From assembly GCA_963814975.1 (NCBI GenBank), contig CAWFFB010000037.1, forward strand, positions 62,001 through 126,000: 64,000 nt of DNA. The letters run 5' to 3'. Numbering within the stretch: position 1 is the stretch's first letter; each line of letters opens with the position of its first letter. Shown here one piece after another: positions 45,649-55,368 of this stretch. The notes beneath the pieces are model-generated. The model saw only the letters and a list, made by a program, of their open reading frames with translations, had not been told where the DNA came from and ran no database searches. A program made the translations under genes and the position numbers. Origin of the DNA: CAVUXJ01 sp963814975 (GTDB lineage: Bacteria > Acidobacteriota > Vicinamibacteria > Vicinamibacterales > CAVVIG01).

Positions 45649-47105
45649 AGGCCGACGCCACCCGCGCCGCGATCGCCGTCATCGTGGCACTTGTCGTCCT
45701 GCCCTGGAGTGCGTCTGCTCACATTGGCAGCCCTGACGTGTTTCTCGACGCCCGGGCCGGACCGTATCGCCTGTTCGTCACCGTCAGACCCCCGCCCGCG
45801 ATTCCAGGGATCGCCGAGGTCGAAGTCCTGGCCGCCGAAGACGACGTGCGCGACGTGCGGATCGTACCGATGCCATTGGCCGAACCAGACGCGCAGTTCG
45901 CACCGGCGCCCGATGTCGCGACGCAGTCCCCGGACGATCCGCGGCTGTATACCGGACAGCTGTGGATGATGACGGCCGGCGCCTGGCAAGTGCGCGTCGC
46001 GGTGAACGGCAGTCGTGGAATGGGAGTGGTGGCCGTACCGGTGCCGACTCTCCCGCAGGCGACCCTCGGCATGAGCCCGCTCCTCCGCGCGGCTCTTTTT
46101 GCGTTGATGGTCCTGCTGTCCGCCGGCTTCGTCAGCATCGCCGCGGCGTTGTGGCGCGAGGCCGGGCTCCCGCCCGGCGAGCGCCCCGGGCCGCGCGCGC
46201 GCCGCCGCGGCAGAATCGCGGGCGTCGTCGCGACAGGCATCGTCATCGCAGTCGTCGTTCTCGGCAACTGGTGGTGGACCGTGGAAGCGACGAGCTACGC
46301 GCGATACGTCTACAAGCCGCTGGAGGCGTCGACGACGGTGGCGGCCGACGGCCGGCTGGCGCTCTCGCTACGCGACCCCGGCTGGATTTCCCTGCGCCGG
46401 ACGGACGACCTGGTCGCCGATCACGGTCACCTGATGCACCTGTTCATCCTGTCGCCAGCCCTCGATAGGTTCTGGCATCTCCACCCCGCCGAAACTGCCA
46501 GCGGCGCGTTCGAACAGCCGCTCCCGGATGTTCCTCAGGGCGACTACGAGCTGTTTGCGGATGTCGTGCATTCGACTGGCATCTCGGAAACCATCACCAG
46601 CCGGCTCTCCACTTCGGAGATTCACGGCTCCCGGTTGGCGGGCGACGATAGCGCATGGTCCGCGCCATCGTCCGGAGTCACCATGGATGCGGCGCCGCTG
46701 TCGGACAAGGGCCGGATGGTCTGGGTGCGCGACGGACGGCCGCTCCAGATCGGCCAGCTCACAATGTTCACGTTTCGCGTCGAGGAGGCGACGGGCCGGC
46801 CGGCGACCGATCTCGAGCTGTACATGGGGATGCCCGGTCACGCGATTTTCGTCAGCCACGACCGCCGAGTGTTCGCGCACGTGCACCCGTCAGGGTCGGC
46901 GTCGATGGCGGCGATGCAAATCGGCGAGCGGTCCCTCGGCGCCGCCGCGAACGCGGATCAGGATCACACGCACGGCGCCGGTCGGCTACCCGCCGTCGTG
47001 TCGTTCCCGTTCGGGTTGCCGGAGCGCGGAGACTATCGGATTTTCGTGCAGATCAAGAGGGGAGGGCGCATCGAGACCGGCGCCTTCGACGCTCGCGTCG
47101 AATGA
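45645..47105 (+). CDS. His-rich exported protein with YtkA-like domains
   Basis: This 486-residue protein has a signal peptide (MKADATRAAIAVIVALVVLP, cleavage near ASAH), a first YtkA/FixH-like beta domain (about 25-135) and two membrane helices (about 145-170 and 187-210). A long periplasmic part carries VADHGHLMHLFILSP, FWHLHPAE, VVHSTG and AHVHPSG. The repeated H-x-H and M/H clusters suggest copper or other metal binding. It is translationally coupled to the membrane protein before it. The likely role is metal handling or respiratory-complex assembly, inferred only. Confidence 0.75.
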   Translation: MKADATRAAIAVIVALVVLPWSASAHIGSPDVFLDARAGPYRLFVTVRPPPAIPGIAEVEVLAAEDDVRDVRIVPMPLAEPDAQFAPAPDVATQSPDDPRLYTGQLWMMTAGAWQVRVAVNGSRGMGVVAVPVPTLPQATLGMSPLLRAALFALMVLLSAGFVSIAAALWREAGLPPGERPGPRARRRGRIAGVVATGIVIAVVVLGNWWWTVEATSYARYVYKPLEASTTVAADGRLALSLRDPGWISLRRTDDLVADHGHLMHLFILSPALDRFWHLHPAETASGAFEQPLPDVPQGDYELFADVVHSTGISETITSRLSTSEIHGSRLAGDDSAWSAPSSGVTMDAAPLSDKGRMVWVRDGRPLQIGQLTMFTFRVEEATGRPATDLELYMGMPGHAIFVSHDRRVFAHVHPSGSASMAAMQIGERSLGAAANADQDHTHGAGRLPAVVSFPFGLPERGDYRIFVQIKRGGRIETGAFDARVE

Positions 47106-47151
47106 GCGGAAGACTTCTCCCTTCTCGGTTTTTGACTTCAAGAGAGAGGCT

Positions 47152-47844
47152 TCAAGCCGCGATTCCCACTCTGAATGTCGCCGTCAGGCCGCTGGCCGGA
47201 TCGCCAGACACGGTGGCCAGTTCGGAGTCTATGCTGTCCGCAAAAATGTTGTCCCGGGCGTTCGACGTGGGATTCGACCCTCGAGCCGCATACACACCGG
47301 TCGCATAGACCGTCGCGTTGGCGGACTCGGGGAACGCAATCTGCGTCACCTTGACGGAAGAGCCGTTGCGCACCACCTCCACGTGAATGTGTGTCGCCCG
47401 CCCCTGGTACCAGCCAGGATAGATGGTCGTAAAGGTCACCGCGCCATCGCTGTTGGTCGTCTGGATCCCCCGCAGGAACGTTTGTGTTGCCTGGCTCCCG
47501 TACTGCGAGTAGTTTCCCGTCGCATCGCACTGCCAGATCTCGACCTGCGCGTTTTCGACCGGGGCGCAGTTGTTGTTCGCGTCGACAACAGTAATCGTGA
47601 GGGTCAGCGCCGTTCCGCTCTTGCCCTCGCGGATGTCGCTCCGGATAAGGTCGGTGAGCGATGGAAACGGCCCGGCTGTTTCGGTCGGTGTGACCGCACA
47701 CGCGGCATTCGTGTTCCCGGTAGTCGTGCCGCCCGTTGTGGCGGTCGGACTCGCCGGCGTGTCCCCGCATCCCGCCATCAGCGCCGCTCCGGCGGCTCCC
47801 AGCATCGCAATGGCTTCTCGCCGCCCAATTTGATTGCGTTCCAT
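47152..47844 (-). CDS. Intradiol ring-cleavage dioxygenase-like lipoprotein
   Basis: This 230-residue protein starts with a Tat/lipoprotein leader (GRREAIAMLGAAGAALMAGC, C26). It then has an intradiol dioxygenase domain: TPTETAGPFPS, VDANNNCAPVENAQVEIWQC and the iron-ligand region YPGWYQGRATHIHVEV (Tyr plus two His). A Thr/Gly-rich linker separates the two. Family members cleave catechols; exported versions are widespread and their substrates are uncertain. It is divergent from a LysR gene with a 90-bp gap, the arrangement of a LysR-controlled target. Confidence 0.88.
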   Translation of the reverse strand: MERNQIGRREAIAMLGAAGAALMAGCGDTPASPTATTGGTTTGNTNAACAVTPTETAGPFPSLTDLIRSDIREGKSGTALTLTITVVDANNNCAPVENAQVEIWQCDATGNYSQYGSQATQTFLRGIQTTNSDGAVTFTTIYPGWYQGRATHIHVEVVRNGSSVKVTQIAFPESANATVYATGVYAARGSNPTSNARDNIFADSIDSELATVSGDPASGLTATFRVGIAA

Positions 47845-47934
47845 GTTTCCTCCGAGTGTCTCCGAAACCCTGTATCGAGAGTAGACGCACCCGGCGTTCG
47901 GGTGGAGTCAGTATTCTGTACACCCAGTGTTAAG

Positions 47935-48901
47935 ATGGCCTTCACAATGGACCTGCGCCGGATGGCGATGCTGGTGACGGTGGTGGAGACCGGTTCGATG
48001 CGCCGCGCGTCGCGGACGCTCGGCCTCACGCCCTCGGCGGTGAGTCAACAGATCCGGCAATTGGAACGGGAAACGGGCGTTACGCTGCTGCGCCGGTCGA
48101 CCAGACGGATGGCGTTGACGGATGCGGGCGAGGCCTTCTACGAGGGATGCCGGTCGATGGTGGCGGCCGCCCGAACGGCCCACGAGCGGTTGACGGGCTT
48201 GCAGGAAGGGGTACTGGGCGAGCTGAGCATCAGCGCCCCCGTGGGCTTTGCCACAACCCACCTGGCGCGCGCACTCGCGCCGTTGCTGAAAGCCCATTCG
48301 GGGCTTTCCCTGCGTCTCGTCGCGACCGACGATCTCCAGGATCTCATGCGCGAGCGCATCGATATTGCGATTGCCATCGGGACGACGGCGCCCGCAACCA
48401 GCCTGGTGCGCCGGCATCTGGCCGACTGGAGCAACGTCATTGTCGCATCTCCGGCATATCTGAAGGCGCGCGGCACCCCGCGGACAGCCGACGACCTGGC
48501 TGGGCATGACATGGTCGCGCTTCCTGTCTGGCATCACGGCGCCGATGTGCTCGAAGGGGCCCGACGGCGGCCGTTCCCGCATCACCTCGAACAGGCGCGT
48601 GACGAGCAACAACCAGCTCACCCTGAAGCAGCTCGCCATTGCAGGTTGTGGTCTCTGTCTCAATGTCGAGCCCGAAGTCGCAGAGGAGCTCGCGGACGGT
48701 AGACTTGTGCGGGTCTTGCCGGATTGGTCGTTGCCGACGCTCGGCGTTGACGCGTTGCTCCCACCACGGACGAAGCAACCGGCGAAGGTGCGCGCGGCGC
48801 TCGAGGCGCTGATAGCGTACTTGTCGAATGCAGCGACCCGGTCGGAGCCGTCGCGAGCGCGGCGCCGATCGGCGCACGGAGCCAGACCGAAGCCACGATG
48901 A
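47935..48901 (+). pseudogene. LysR-family transcriptional regulator, frameshifted
   Basis: The N-terminal winged helix is typical (MDLRRMAMLVTVVETGSMRR, SAVSQQIRQLERETGVTLL). The effector domain begins LSISAPVGFATTHLARALAP. The last ~110 residues (QLTLKQLAIAGCGLCLNVEP..., LPDWSLPTLGVDALLP) lie in another frame. One extra base in the GGGG run at 48556-48559 explains the break: removal restores VLEGPDGG. The length is one base over a multiple of three. It is divergent from the dioxygenase gene and probably controls it. An ATG at 47947 is an alternative start. Confidence 0.87.
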
Positions 48902-49020
48902 GCCTCGGCGGATACAGGTCACCTCGTCACGCGGACTCAGGCAGACGCGTCCGGAGAGCAAGCGCGCGGGGCCGCCGCGAACGGTCGGGTCACCTGCAGC
49001 CGCAGGAGTGCAGGAGGATC

Positions 49021-50012
49021 GTGATAGTCTGCCGATCGGTGGATCCGCACCTCTCAACGCGTCACAGGCCCCGTGCTCGTCTGATCGCGCTTTCGCTCCT
49101 CATGATTGTGCCGGCGACCGTCGAGGCGGCGAATCAGGGACGGATGCCGATCTGCGCGATCGACATGGGGAGCAATACGTTCCGGCGGATCGTCGGATCG
49201 TTCGAGAACGGGCGATACGAGCAAAAGAGCATCGAGAACGCAACGCTGGGCGTCGGCGACGACGTCGCCCGCGGGGAAGGATCAGCGATGCGAAGCTCGC
49301 CGACATCGAAAGGACGCTCGCCCGCTTCAAGATCGCCTGCGAGAAGGAAGGCGTGATGCGGGTGGTCGCGATCGGGACCGCGGCCTTCCGAGAGGCGGCG
49401 AACGGGACCCGGGCAATCGCGATCGCGGCGAAGGTCGGTGTTCCGATGGAGATCGCCACCGAGCAGCGCGAATCCGAGCTCGCCTACCTCGTTGGCTCGC
49501 TTGGTAAGGACGGATATGCCGTCATCGACAACGGTAGCCGCAGCATCGAGCTGGTCTCACGGCGGGGACGCACGCCGCGCTACATGGTGTTCAACCTGGG
49601 ATATCGCCTCGGGTACGAAATGTTCTTCGCCGGGACCAGCGACCCCAGGACAGCCACCCTCGCCTTTCGCGATCAGTTGAGGAAGCAGGCGTTGAAGGCA
49701 CCATTCATGAAAGGCATGAAGAAGCTCGTCGGCATCGAGTTCGGGGAGATGGCTGACCTCTTGTTCCCGCCGGCCCCCGTCGAGGGACGAATCTTCACGC
49801 TCCGGGAGCTGGAGCAGAGGCTTCACCAGATCACGACCTCCCGAAACAGCGAGTTCCAGGTCCTGAGGAAGAAGAAGGACTTCGATCGCGCACTCCCGCG
49901 GCTCGTCGTCGCCGCCTCCCTGACCGAGGCATTCGGTTACTCGCGGCTCGAGCTGACCGGCAGGGAGCTCGGCACGGGCCTCATCATCGAGGCGGGCGCC
50001 AAGCAGCGGTGA
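49021..50012 (+). pseudogene. Exported Ppx/GppA-like phosphatase, frameshifted
   Basis: The GTG start (aggagg just upstream) leads to a signal-like segment (LIALSLLMIVPATVEAA). It then has the actin-fold phosphate-1 motif AIDMGSNTFRRIVG, which matches exopolyphosphatase/GppA (usual xIDxGSNSxR). After a frame break at the GGGG run 49273-49276 (one base missing) come VVAIGTAAFREA, EQRESELAYL, a divergent phosphate-2 motif VIDNGSRSIEL (usually DIGGGSTEL) and a helical C-terminus. Cytosolic Ppx cleaves polyphosphate; this version appears exported, with an altered active site. Confidence 0.75.
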
Positions 50013-50063
50013 CCAGATCGCACCGCAGCTGACCCTCACCCGTGCCTGAAAGTTCGGCCGTTT

Positions 50064-52709
50064 CTAACGTGTCTCGATCCATACCCCCAGGAACCGCTCG
50101 TCGGCGCTCATCGGATCGACGTCGACGGGGCGGAAGCCGTTGGTCGCGGCCACCCTCAACGGCGTCGCCTGGCTTCGACCATCGGTCGGGACTTGCACCA
50201 TCCGTACCTCGTCAGGCCCGAGCATGAGACGGTCGCGCCACCCCGCGCTCTCGAGCGTCACCGTGTTGTCCGCCGATCCGTTGCGGAGAGCCAGATGAAC
50301 GGGAGACTGGCGGTCCGGCGCGATGGCGAATTCCGCGTTCGAGCCGCCGGCGACCCAGATGCCGGCTGATTCCATCCACGCTTCCCCGCTCATCAGAAAG
50401 ACCACGACGGGTCCGTAGCGTGCGCCGCTTTTCGCTTCGCGATCTTCCAGCCCGCGTGGTGGTCCGGTCAGCGACGCGGCGCGGATCGATCCGTCCCTGA
50501 CCGTGCGCCGCGCCGCAGTATCCAGGTCGATTTCCAATGCGGCGACGGCGACCGGCAGTGCCACCTCCCTCTTCCAGTGCGCACCGAACGAGGCGACGTC
50601 CCAGTCAGCGATGGGCGGAGACACGCGATCGATCCTCAACCGCAGGCGCCCAGTTGACGCACCGGCCGCCATGCCCGCCACTTCATACATCCCCGCCGGA
50701 AGATGCACCGTCGATGCTGATGCCGTCCGGGGCATCGCCGGCAGGACCCTGGCCAGCACAATCCGGCCCGGAAGATCCGCGGGCTCGAGTCGTTGAGACG
50801 GCCGATAGGCGACCACAATCTGATTCGTCCCAGGACGGGAACGCTTCAATACCACTGGACCCGCCACATACGGCGTCGCGACGGACACGCGGTTGCTCCT
50901 CCACACCAACGACACCGCCGCCATCGTCGCGGCCTCCAACGTGAGGCCGAAGACGAGGATCATCGCTGCATGGCTGCGGCGACCGAAGACCGCGGCCACG
51001 GCCACCGCCGACGAAATCGCCGCCAGCCAGACCGCCGTCTGCAGCAGCACGGTCGGCAGGGGATTCTGAAACATGCTGGGAAGTGCCTTGGTGAGATCGA
51101 CGACAGGCGTGAGCCACAGGGCGACGCGCGACATCCCATCGCGGAAGTTGAACAAGAACGCCCCACGGCCGACCAATGCGACGGTGGCCGTCATGAAGAG
51201 ACTGACGAGCAGCGCTGTGAGACTGACGGCCCGTGCCGCGACGCTCTTCGCCGCCGCGAACCAGACGGCTGCCGGGACGACCAGCAGCAGCGCGATCGGC
51301 ACGACGTATCGTGCCGGCGCGGTCGTGCCACCCCACCACGCCGGAAAGGATGTCGCGACGAGATAGTACGGCACGGCGAGAGCAAGGATCTCGAGGGCGA
51401 GGCGCCGCGGACCGCGCCAGACCATGACCACGATGCCCGCACAGGCACAGAGATAGACCGGCGCATTTGGAAAGAGCCCGAACTGCTGATCGAACAGCAA
51501 GCCCGGGGCGCCGCGCACGATGGTGCCCACCGCCATCCTCGTCGCGCCACCGTAAGCCACCGAAGGGTTCGGCGTCCCGTAGATGATCTGGAAGAACCCG
51601 AAAAAGGCGACGGCGCTGATCACCGGGCAGACGGCGATGGCCGCCAGGCGCGACGCCCGTCGAGACCGATCCTCGATGAGGCGCACCGCAATCAGGAACG
51701 CCGACACGACCGCCAGCGGGGCAAACCGCGTGCTCAACCAGGGCAAGACGCCGAGCGCCGCGCCCACCGCAACCAGCCGTCGTGGCTCCCGCGCGCGCTC
51801 ATCCACCAGCGGCAGAAGGGCGACGAGGGTCAAGACGGCGCCCAGACCGTCTGGAAACAGCGCGGACGCGTGAAAGAAAAAGGGGACCGATAGTGCGACG
51901 GCGGCCCAGCCGAACCAGCTGGCCGCCTGATCACCTGTGACCCGCCAGGCGACCAGCCAGGCGAGCGCACTGGCCGCGGCGCTGACGAGGCACAGGCCTG
52001 CGAGCACGCCGGGATACCCGAAGAGGGCGAAGGCCGGCGCCACGATCAGCGGCAGCCCGGGCGCATGAATCGAATAGATCTGGCCGTCTTTCCCACGCTT
52101 GAGAAAGTCCGGTTTCAGCGGCCGGTTCACATACGCACGATAGTCACCCTGCCGGTGGTTGTTCTCGATCTTGACGTCACGATCGTCGAGGATGCTCTGC
52201 GTGATGACGAGATAGTGCGGCTCGTCTCCGTCGGGATGTTGGGGCGCCACCGACCAGGTGCCGAGCCCGAACGCGACCGCTGCGAGCATGCCGGCGATCG
52301 ATGCGGCGCTCCTCGGCGGCAGCCGCGTGAATGCAGCCGGGCGAACCGTGCGGCTGATGGACGGCGCGACCAGCGCCACGGCAATGGCTGCCCACAGCCA
52401 GATCAACAGATGACCGCTCCAGATGAACACCGACCGCGGCATCGGCATGGGAAGCCAGGGAAGGAGGGCGACGGCCGACAGCCACAAGGGCGCTACCTGG
52501 CGCGGCGACGGGCGGGCGAGGATCGTCACGGCACCGGCCGCGACGAGCAGAGCGGCTAGCCAGACGAGCGGCGGCAGGACGCCGACGTATGCGCCGCGAT
52601 CGTCCGCATCGACGAAACTCAACGCCCCGAAAGACACCCACAACGCGAGCGCGGCACACGCCAGAGCCATCGCCGCGGTGATTGCCGCGAGGGAGAGTCG
52701 CCCGGTCAT
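50064..52709 (-). CDS. Large GT-C glycosyltransferase-like membrane protein
   Basis: This 881-residue protein has about 12-14 hydrophobic segments over the first 610 residues. After TM4 there is HPDGDEPHYLVITQS, the acidic loop position of GT39/ArnT-like GT-C transferases that use lipid-linked sugars. A QGDYRAYVNRPLKP loop and SIHAPGLPLIVAPAFALFGY follow, with SLALWWG-like (seen as FPAWWGGTTAPARY) motifs. The last ~270 residues are soluble and beta-rich, probably periplasmic. It likely adds sugars to a surface molecule; substrates are unknown. It stands alone, convergent with the Ppx-like gene. Confidence 0.8.
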   Translation of the reverse strand: MTGRLSLAAITAAMALACAALALWVSFGALSFVDADDRGAYVGVLPPLVWLAALLVAAGAVTILARPSPRQVAPLWLSAVALLPWLPMPMPRSVFIWSGHLLIWLWAAIAVALVAPSISRTVRPAAFTRLPPRSAASIAGMLAAVAFGLGTWSVAPQHPDGDEPHYLVITQSILDDRDVKIENNHRQGDYRAYVNRPLKPDFLKRGKDGQIYSIHAPGLPLIVAPAFALFGYPGVLAGLCLVSAAASALAWLVAWRVTGDQAASWFGWAAVALSVPFFFHASALFPDGLGAVLTLVALLPLVDERAREPRRLVAVGAALGVLPWLSTRFAPLAVVSAFLIAVRLIEDRSRRASRLAAIAVCPVISAVAFFGFFQIIYGTPNPSVAYGGATRMAVGTIVRGAPGLLFDQQFGLFPNAPVYLCACAGIVVMVWRGPRRLALEILALAVPYYLVATSFPAWWGGTTAPARYVVPIALLLVVPAAVWFAAAKSVAARAVSLTALLVSLFMTATVALVGRGAFLFNFRDGMSRVALWLTPVVDLTKALPSMFQNPLPTVLLQTAVWLAAISSAVAVAAVFGRRSHAAMILVFGLTLEAATMAAVSLVWRSNRVSVATPYVAGPVVLKRSRPGTNQIVVAYRPSQRLEPADLPGRIVLARVLPAMPRTASASTVHLPAGMYEVAGMAAGASTGRLRLRIDRVSPPIADWDVASFGAHWKREVALPVAVAALEIDLDTAARRTVRDGSIRAASLTGPPRGLEDREAKSGARYGPVVVFLMSGEAWMESAGIWVAGGSNAEFAIAPDRQSPVHLALRNGSADNTVTLESAGWRDRLMLGPDEVRMVQVPTDGRSQATPLRVAATNGFRPVDVDPMSADERFLGVWIETR

Positions 52710-52973
52710 CGCGCCCGGATGCTATCACGCGACCTCAGGTTGCCTTCCGATACCGCCCGCACGTGTCGTGTACCAGCAATCCTCTGAGAACGCCGGGGCA
52801 CCGAGCGTGTTATCGCATTGTGACAACAGAAGATGGCGTTTCCGGCCGATTCGCAGGATCGGATGCGCCCGGCAACGAGCCGTACGGATTTTCTTCGCCG
52901 GCGGTTGGTGGCGGGGCAGGAATCGCGTAAAGTGAGATGCTCATTGTCTCCTTTCATGAGCATGGAGGTCACC

Positions 52974-54134
52974 GTGAAACGCGCGTTGCTTACCCTGCTG
53001 CTCCTGGGAACCGGGGCGATGCCGTCAGCCGCCCAGGGCGTTCCCCAGATTCCGTTCGAGTCGGTTCCCAATCCGCTGACACTGCCGAGCGATATCCACT
53101 TCGGCGAAATTGCCGGCGTTGCGGTGAACTCGAAAGGGCACGTCTTCGTGTTCTCGCGGGGCAACTCGATCGGTCCGGCCTACATGGCGACCGCCGCTCA
53201 GCTGCTCGAGTTCGACCCCAAGGGCAAGTTCGTGCGCGAGATCGGCAAAAATCTCTACGCATGGTCGTACGCCCATGCCGTGCGCATCGACAAGAACGAC
53301 AACATCTGGGTCGTGGACAAGGGATCGGACATGATCCTGAAGCTCAATCCCCAGGGCCGCGTCGAGTGGGTGTTCGGCCGCAAGGGTGAGGCGTCGCACT
53401 ACATGGTGCCCCCAGACACCGCGAGCACTCTCACGGGCCTGCTCAGCCGCGCCGGCGTCGCGATCACCGCGCCGGCGAACAACAATCCCCGCAATCCGGT
53501 GCCCATTCATCGCGACAACGCGTTCAACCAACCGACCGACGTCGCGTGGGACTCCCAGGGCAACTCGTACTTCAGCGACGGCTATGTCAACTCACGCGTC
53601 GGCAAGGCCAACGCGCGCGGCGAATGGGTGGCGAGCTGGGGTTCGCTCGGCAGCGGGCCGGGGCAGTTCGACACACCCCACGGCATCGCCGTCGGCCCGA
53701 AGGACGAGGTATTCGTCGCCGACCGCGGCAACCGGCGCATCCAGGTCTTCGATCCGTCAGGCAAGTTCCTCAGGCAGTTCACGATCGACGTGCCTGTGCC
53801 GACGACGGGAAGAGTCGTGTACGGGGAACCCCGCCCCGATTTGAAGACCGGCTCGCAGGCGCCGGGCGCGCCCGATGCCCTGTGCATGACTCCTGGTCCC
53901 AATCCCGTCCTCTTCGTCGGCGATCTGTACCCGAGCCGCATCTACAAGGTGTCGATCGAGGGCAAGCTGCTTGGCGTCTATGGCGGTCCGGGGCGGAACC
54001 TCGGTGAGTTCGGCTGGATTCACGCCATCGCGTGTCCCTCCGAGAACGAGATCTGGGTCGGCGAGCTGATCAACTGGCGTGTCCAGAAGCTCGTCGCCAA
54101 GAGCGGCACCGCGCCGCGGACGGCCTCGCGTTAG
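52974..54134 (+). CDS. Exported NHL-repeat beta-propeller protein
   Basis: This 386-residue protein has a signal peptide (VKRALLTLLLLGTGAMPSAA) and NHL blades: FGEIAGVAVNSKGHVFVFSR, YAHAVRIDKNDNIWVVDKG, FNQPTDVAWDSQGNSYFSDG, FDTPHGIAVGPKDEVFVADR and GWIHAIACPSENEIWVGEL. It is a relative of the other propellers in the window but has its own N-terminus. The GTG at 52974 is chosen because ggagg lies six bases upstream and the signal peptide starts there; in-frame ATGs at 52956 and 52962 are alternatives. The role is probably extracellular binding, or a lyase-like activity. Confidence 0.87.
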   Translation: MKRALLTLLLLGTGAMPSAAQGVPQIPFESVPNPLTLPSDIHFGEIAGVAVNSKGHVFVFSRGNSIGPAYMATAAQLLEFDPKGKFVREIGKNLYAWSYAHAVRIDKNDNIWVVDKGSDMILKLNPQGRVEWVFGRKGEASHYMVPPDTASTLTGLLSRAGVAITAPANNNPRNPVPIHRDNAFNQPTDVAWDSQGNSYFSDGYVNSRVGKANARGEWVASWGSLGSGPGQFDTPHGIAVGPKDEVFVADRGNRRIQVFDPSGKFLRQFTIDVPVPTTGRVVYGEPRPDLKTGSQAPGAPDALCMTPGPNPVLFVGDLYPSRIYKVSIEGKLLGVYGGPGRNLGEFGWIHAIACPSENEIWVGELINWRVQKLVAKSGTAPRTASR

Positions 54135-54355
54135 GAGCCGCTCGCGACATCGATGGCGGAGCGCCAACCGCTCCGCCATCACATCCGTCCATGGGAATCG
54201 CCAGTTTCGCCAACGGAACTGCTCTCGAGGAACCCGCCGGCGTGCCCACCGGTTCTTGTGCCCCACCGTCCTGACACGCTCTAACTCTCGCCGGCCTGAC
54301 GCCTTGAGCTCACGCCCCGCCGAGCCCTTAAGCCGTTTCCGCGCCTTCCCTCACC

Positions 54356-54374
54356 CATTGGCCACTAGCCAATG
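54356..54374. terminator. Weak bidirectional hairpin between convergent genes
   Basis: cattggc-cacta-gccaatg forms a perfect 7-bp stem in the 285-bp gap between the NHL gene and the convergent VOC gene. There is no clear T-run on either side. Confidence 0.3.
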
Positions 54375-54419
54375 AGGAGGAAGGACGTCATGGACTCTGC
54401 ACCGCTCGTTCTGCAGATG

Positions 54420-54863
54420 CTATTTCGGCATCCGTTTCATCATCTCCTCGACCGTGAGCGTCTCCTTGACCGTGGCGAAATGCCAGCTGTGACCGAACGG
54501 GTCTTGCAGGCTCACCGTGCGTTCGCCGTAGAACTGATCCGCGACGGGACGGATCACCTTCGCCCCGGCATCTTGAGCTCGCTGAGCTACCCGGTCGACA
54601 TCCTCGACGTAGATCGAGACCGTCACGGTCGTCCCGCCGAGCTGTTGTGGGCTTTGCATGGCGGCCTCGGGGCTCTCGTCGGCAAGAAAGACCGGCGCGC
54701 CTTCAATCCGGATCTCCGCATGCCCGATTTTTCCATCCGGCATCGGAAATCGCATTGTCTCCTCTGCCGCGAACGCCTTGGTATAGAAAGCCAGGGCTTC
54801 GGCTGCTCCACGAACCATCAGGTAGGGGATGGCAGCAGCGTGATACGTAGGATTCATGCTCAT
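54420..54863 (-). CDS. VOC-family protein (PhnB/glyoxalase-like)
   Basis: This 147-residue cytosolic protein folds as paired beta-alpha-beta-beta-beta units. Features are AIPYLMVRGAAEALAFYTKA, FPMPDGKIGHAEIRIEGAPV, VSIYVEDVDRVAQRAQDAGA and SLQDPFGHSWHFAT. This matches PhnB-like members of the vicinal oxygen chelate family. The metal ligands are not fully conserved as in true glyoxalases, so its reaction is unknown. Start MSMNPTYH at 54863. Confidence 0.9.
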   Translation of the reverse strand: MSMNPTYHAAAIPYLMVRGAAEALAFYTKAFAAEETMRFPMPDGKIGHAEIRIEGAPVFLADESPEAAMQSPQQLGGTTVTVSIYVEDVDRVAQRAQDAGAKVIRPVADQFYGERTVSLQDPFGHSWHFATVKETLTVEEMMKRMPK

Positions 54864-55023
54864 CGTTTCTCCGTGGTGGTCATCGAAGGATCATACTCGT
54901 TGCGCGACGATTGTCGAGCACGACCCTGCCCTCGTCGTTTGCAGTTGCATAGCACCGAGGCCGGGTTCAGAGCAGAACGGTGCTGAGGCCGAGAGGACAT
55001 TCGTCAAGGCCGCCGAGTCCGCT

Positions 55024-55368
55024 CTACTGCACGCTCAACAGCGTAATGTCGAAGACAGGGTTGTCCGCCGACTCTCATGCCGGCGACGCCCTGGCTCCAT
55101 CCTCTGATGACACCCGTGCCGATGGTGAACGGGTAGCTGGTCCGCGAGTCGAACTGCGTGCCCTTGCCGTCCACCCGGCTCGCGTCATAGAGCCAGCCGG
55201 TGTAAGCAACGGTCACCCGGTCACCCGTCGCGGCCTGCGTCCCCGTACCCGACAATCGGTCTGAGAATACGGGGCGCTCGATGACGGCGATGTCGGGCTT
55301 GAGTCGCCGCATCCGAACATGGCGGCCGCCACAAGAGAAACAGCGATGGGTAACAAACGGCGAATCAC
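55024..55368 (-). pseudogene. FKBP-type peptidyl-prolyl isomerase lipoprotein, truncated
   Basis: From GTG 55368 a lipoprotein leader (AVSLVAAAMFGC) precedes a Ser/Pro linker. A one-base shift near GATTGTCGG (about 55262) follows, then the FKBP core VAYTGWLYDASRVDGKGTQF and TIGTGVIRGWSQGVAGMRVG. After this the conserved IPP...AYG segment (about 25 residues) is absent: the DNA jumps directly to PVFDITLLSVQ, the usual FKBP end, in a different frame, with TAG at 55024-55026. The product would lack key active-site residues. This looks like a genuine internal deletion. Confidence 0.7.
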
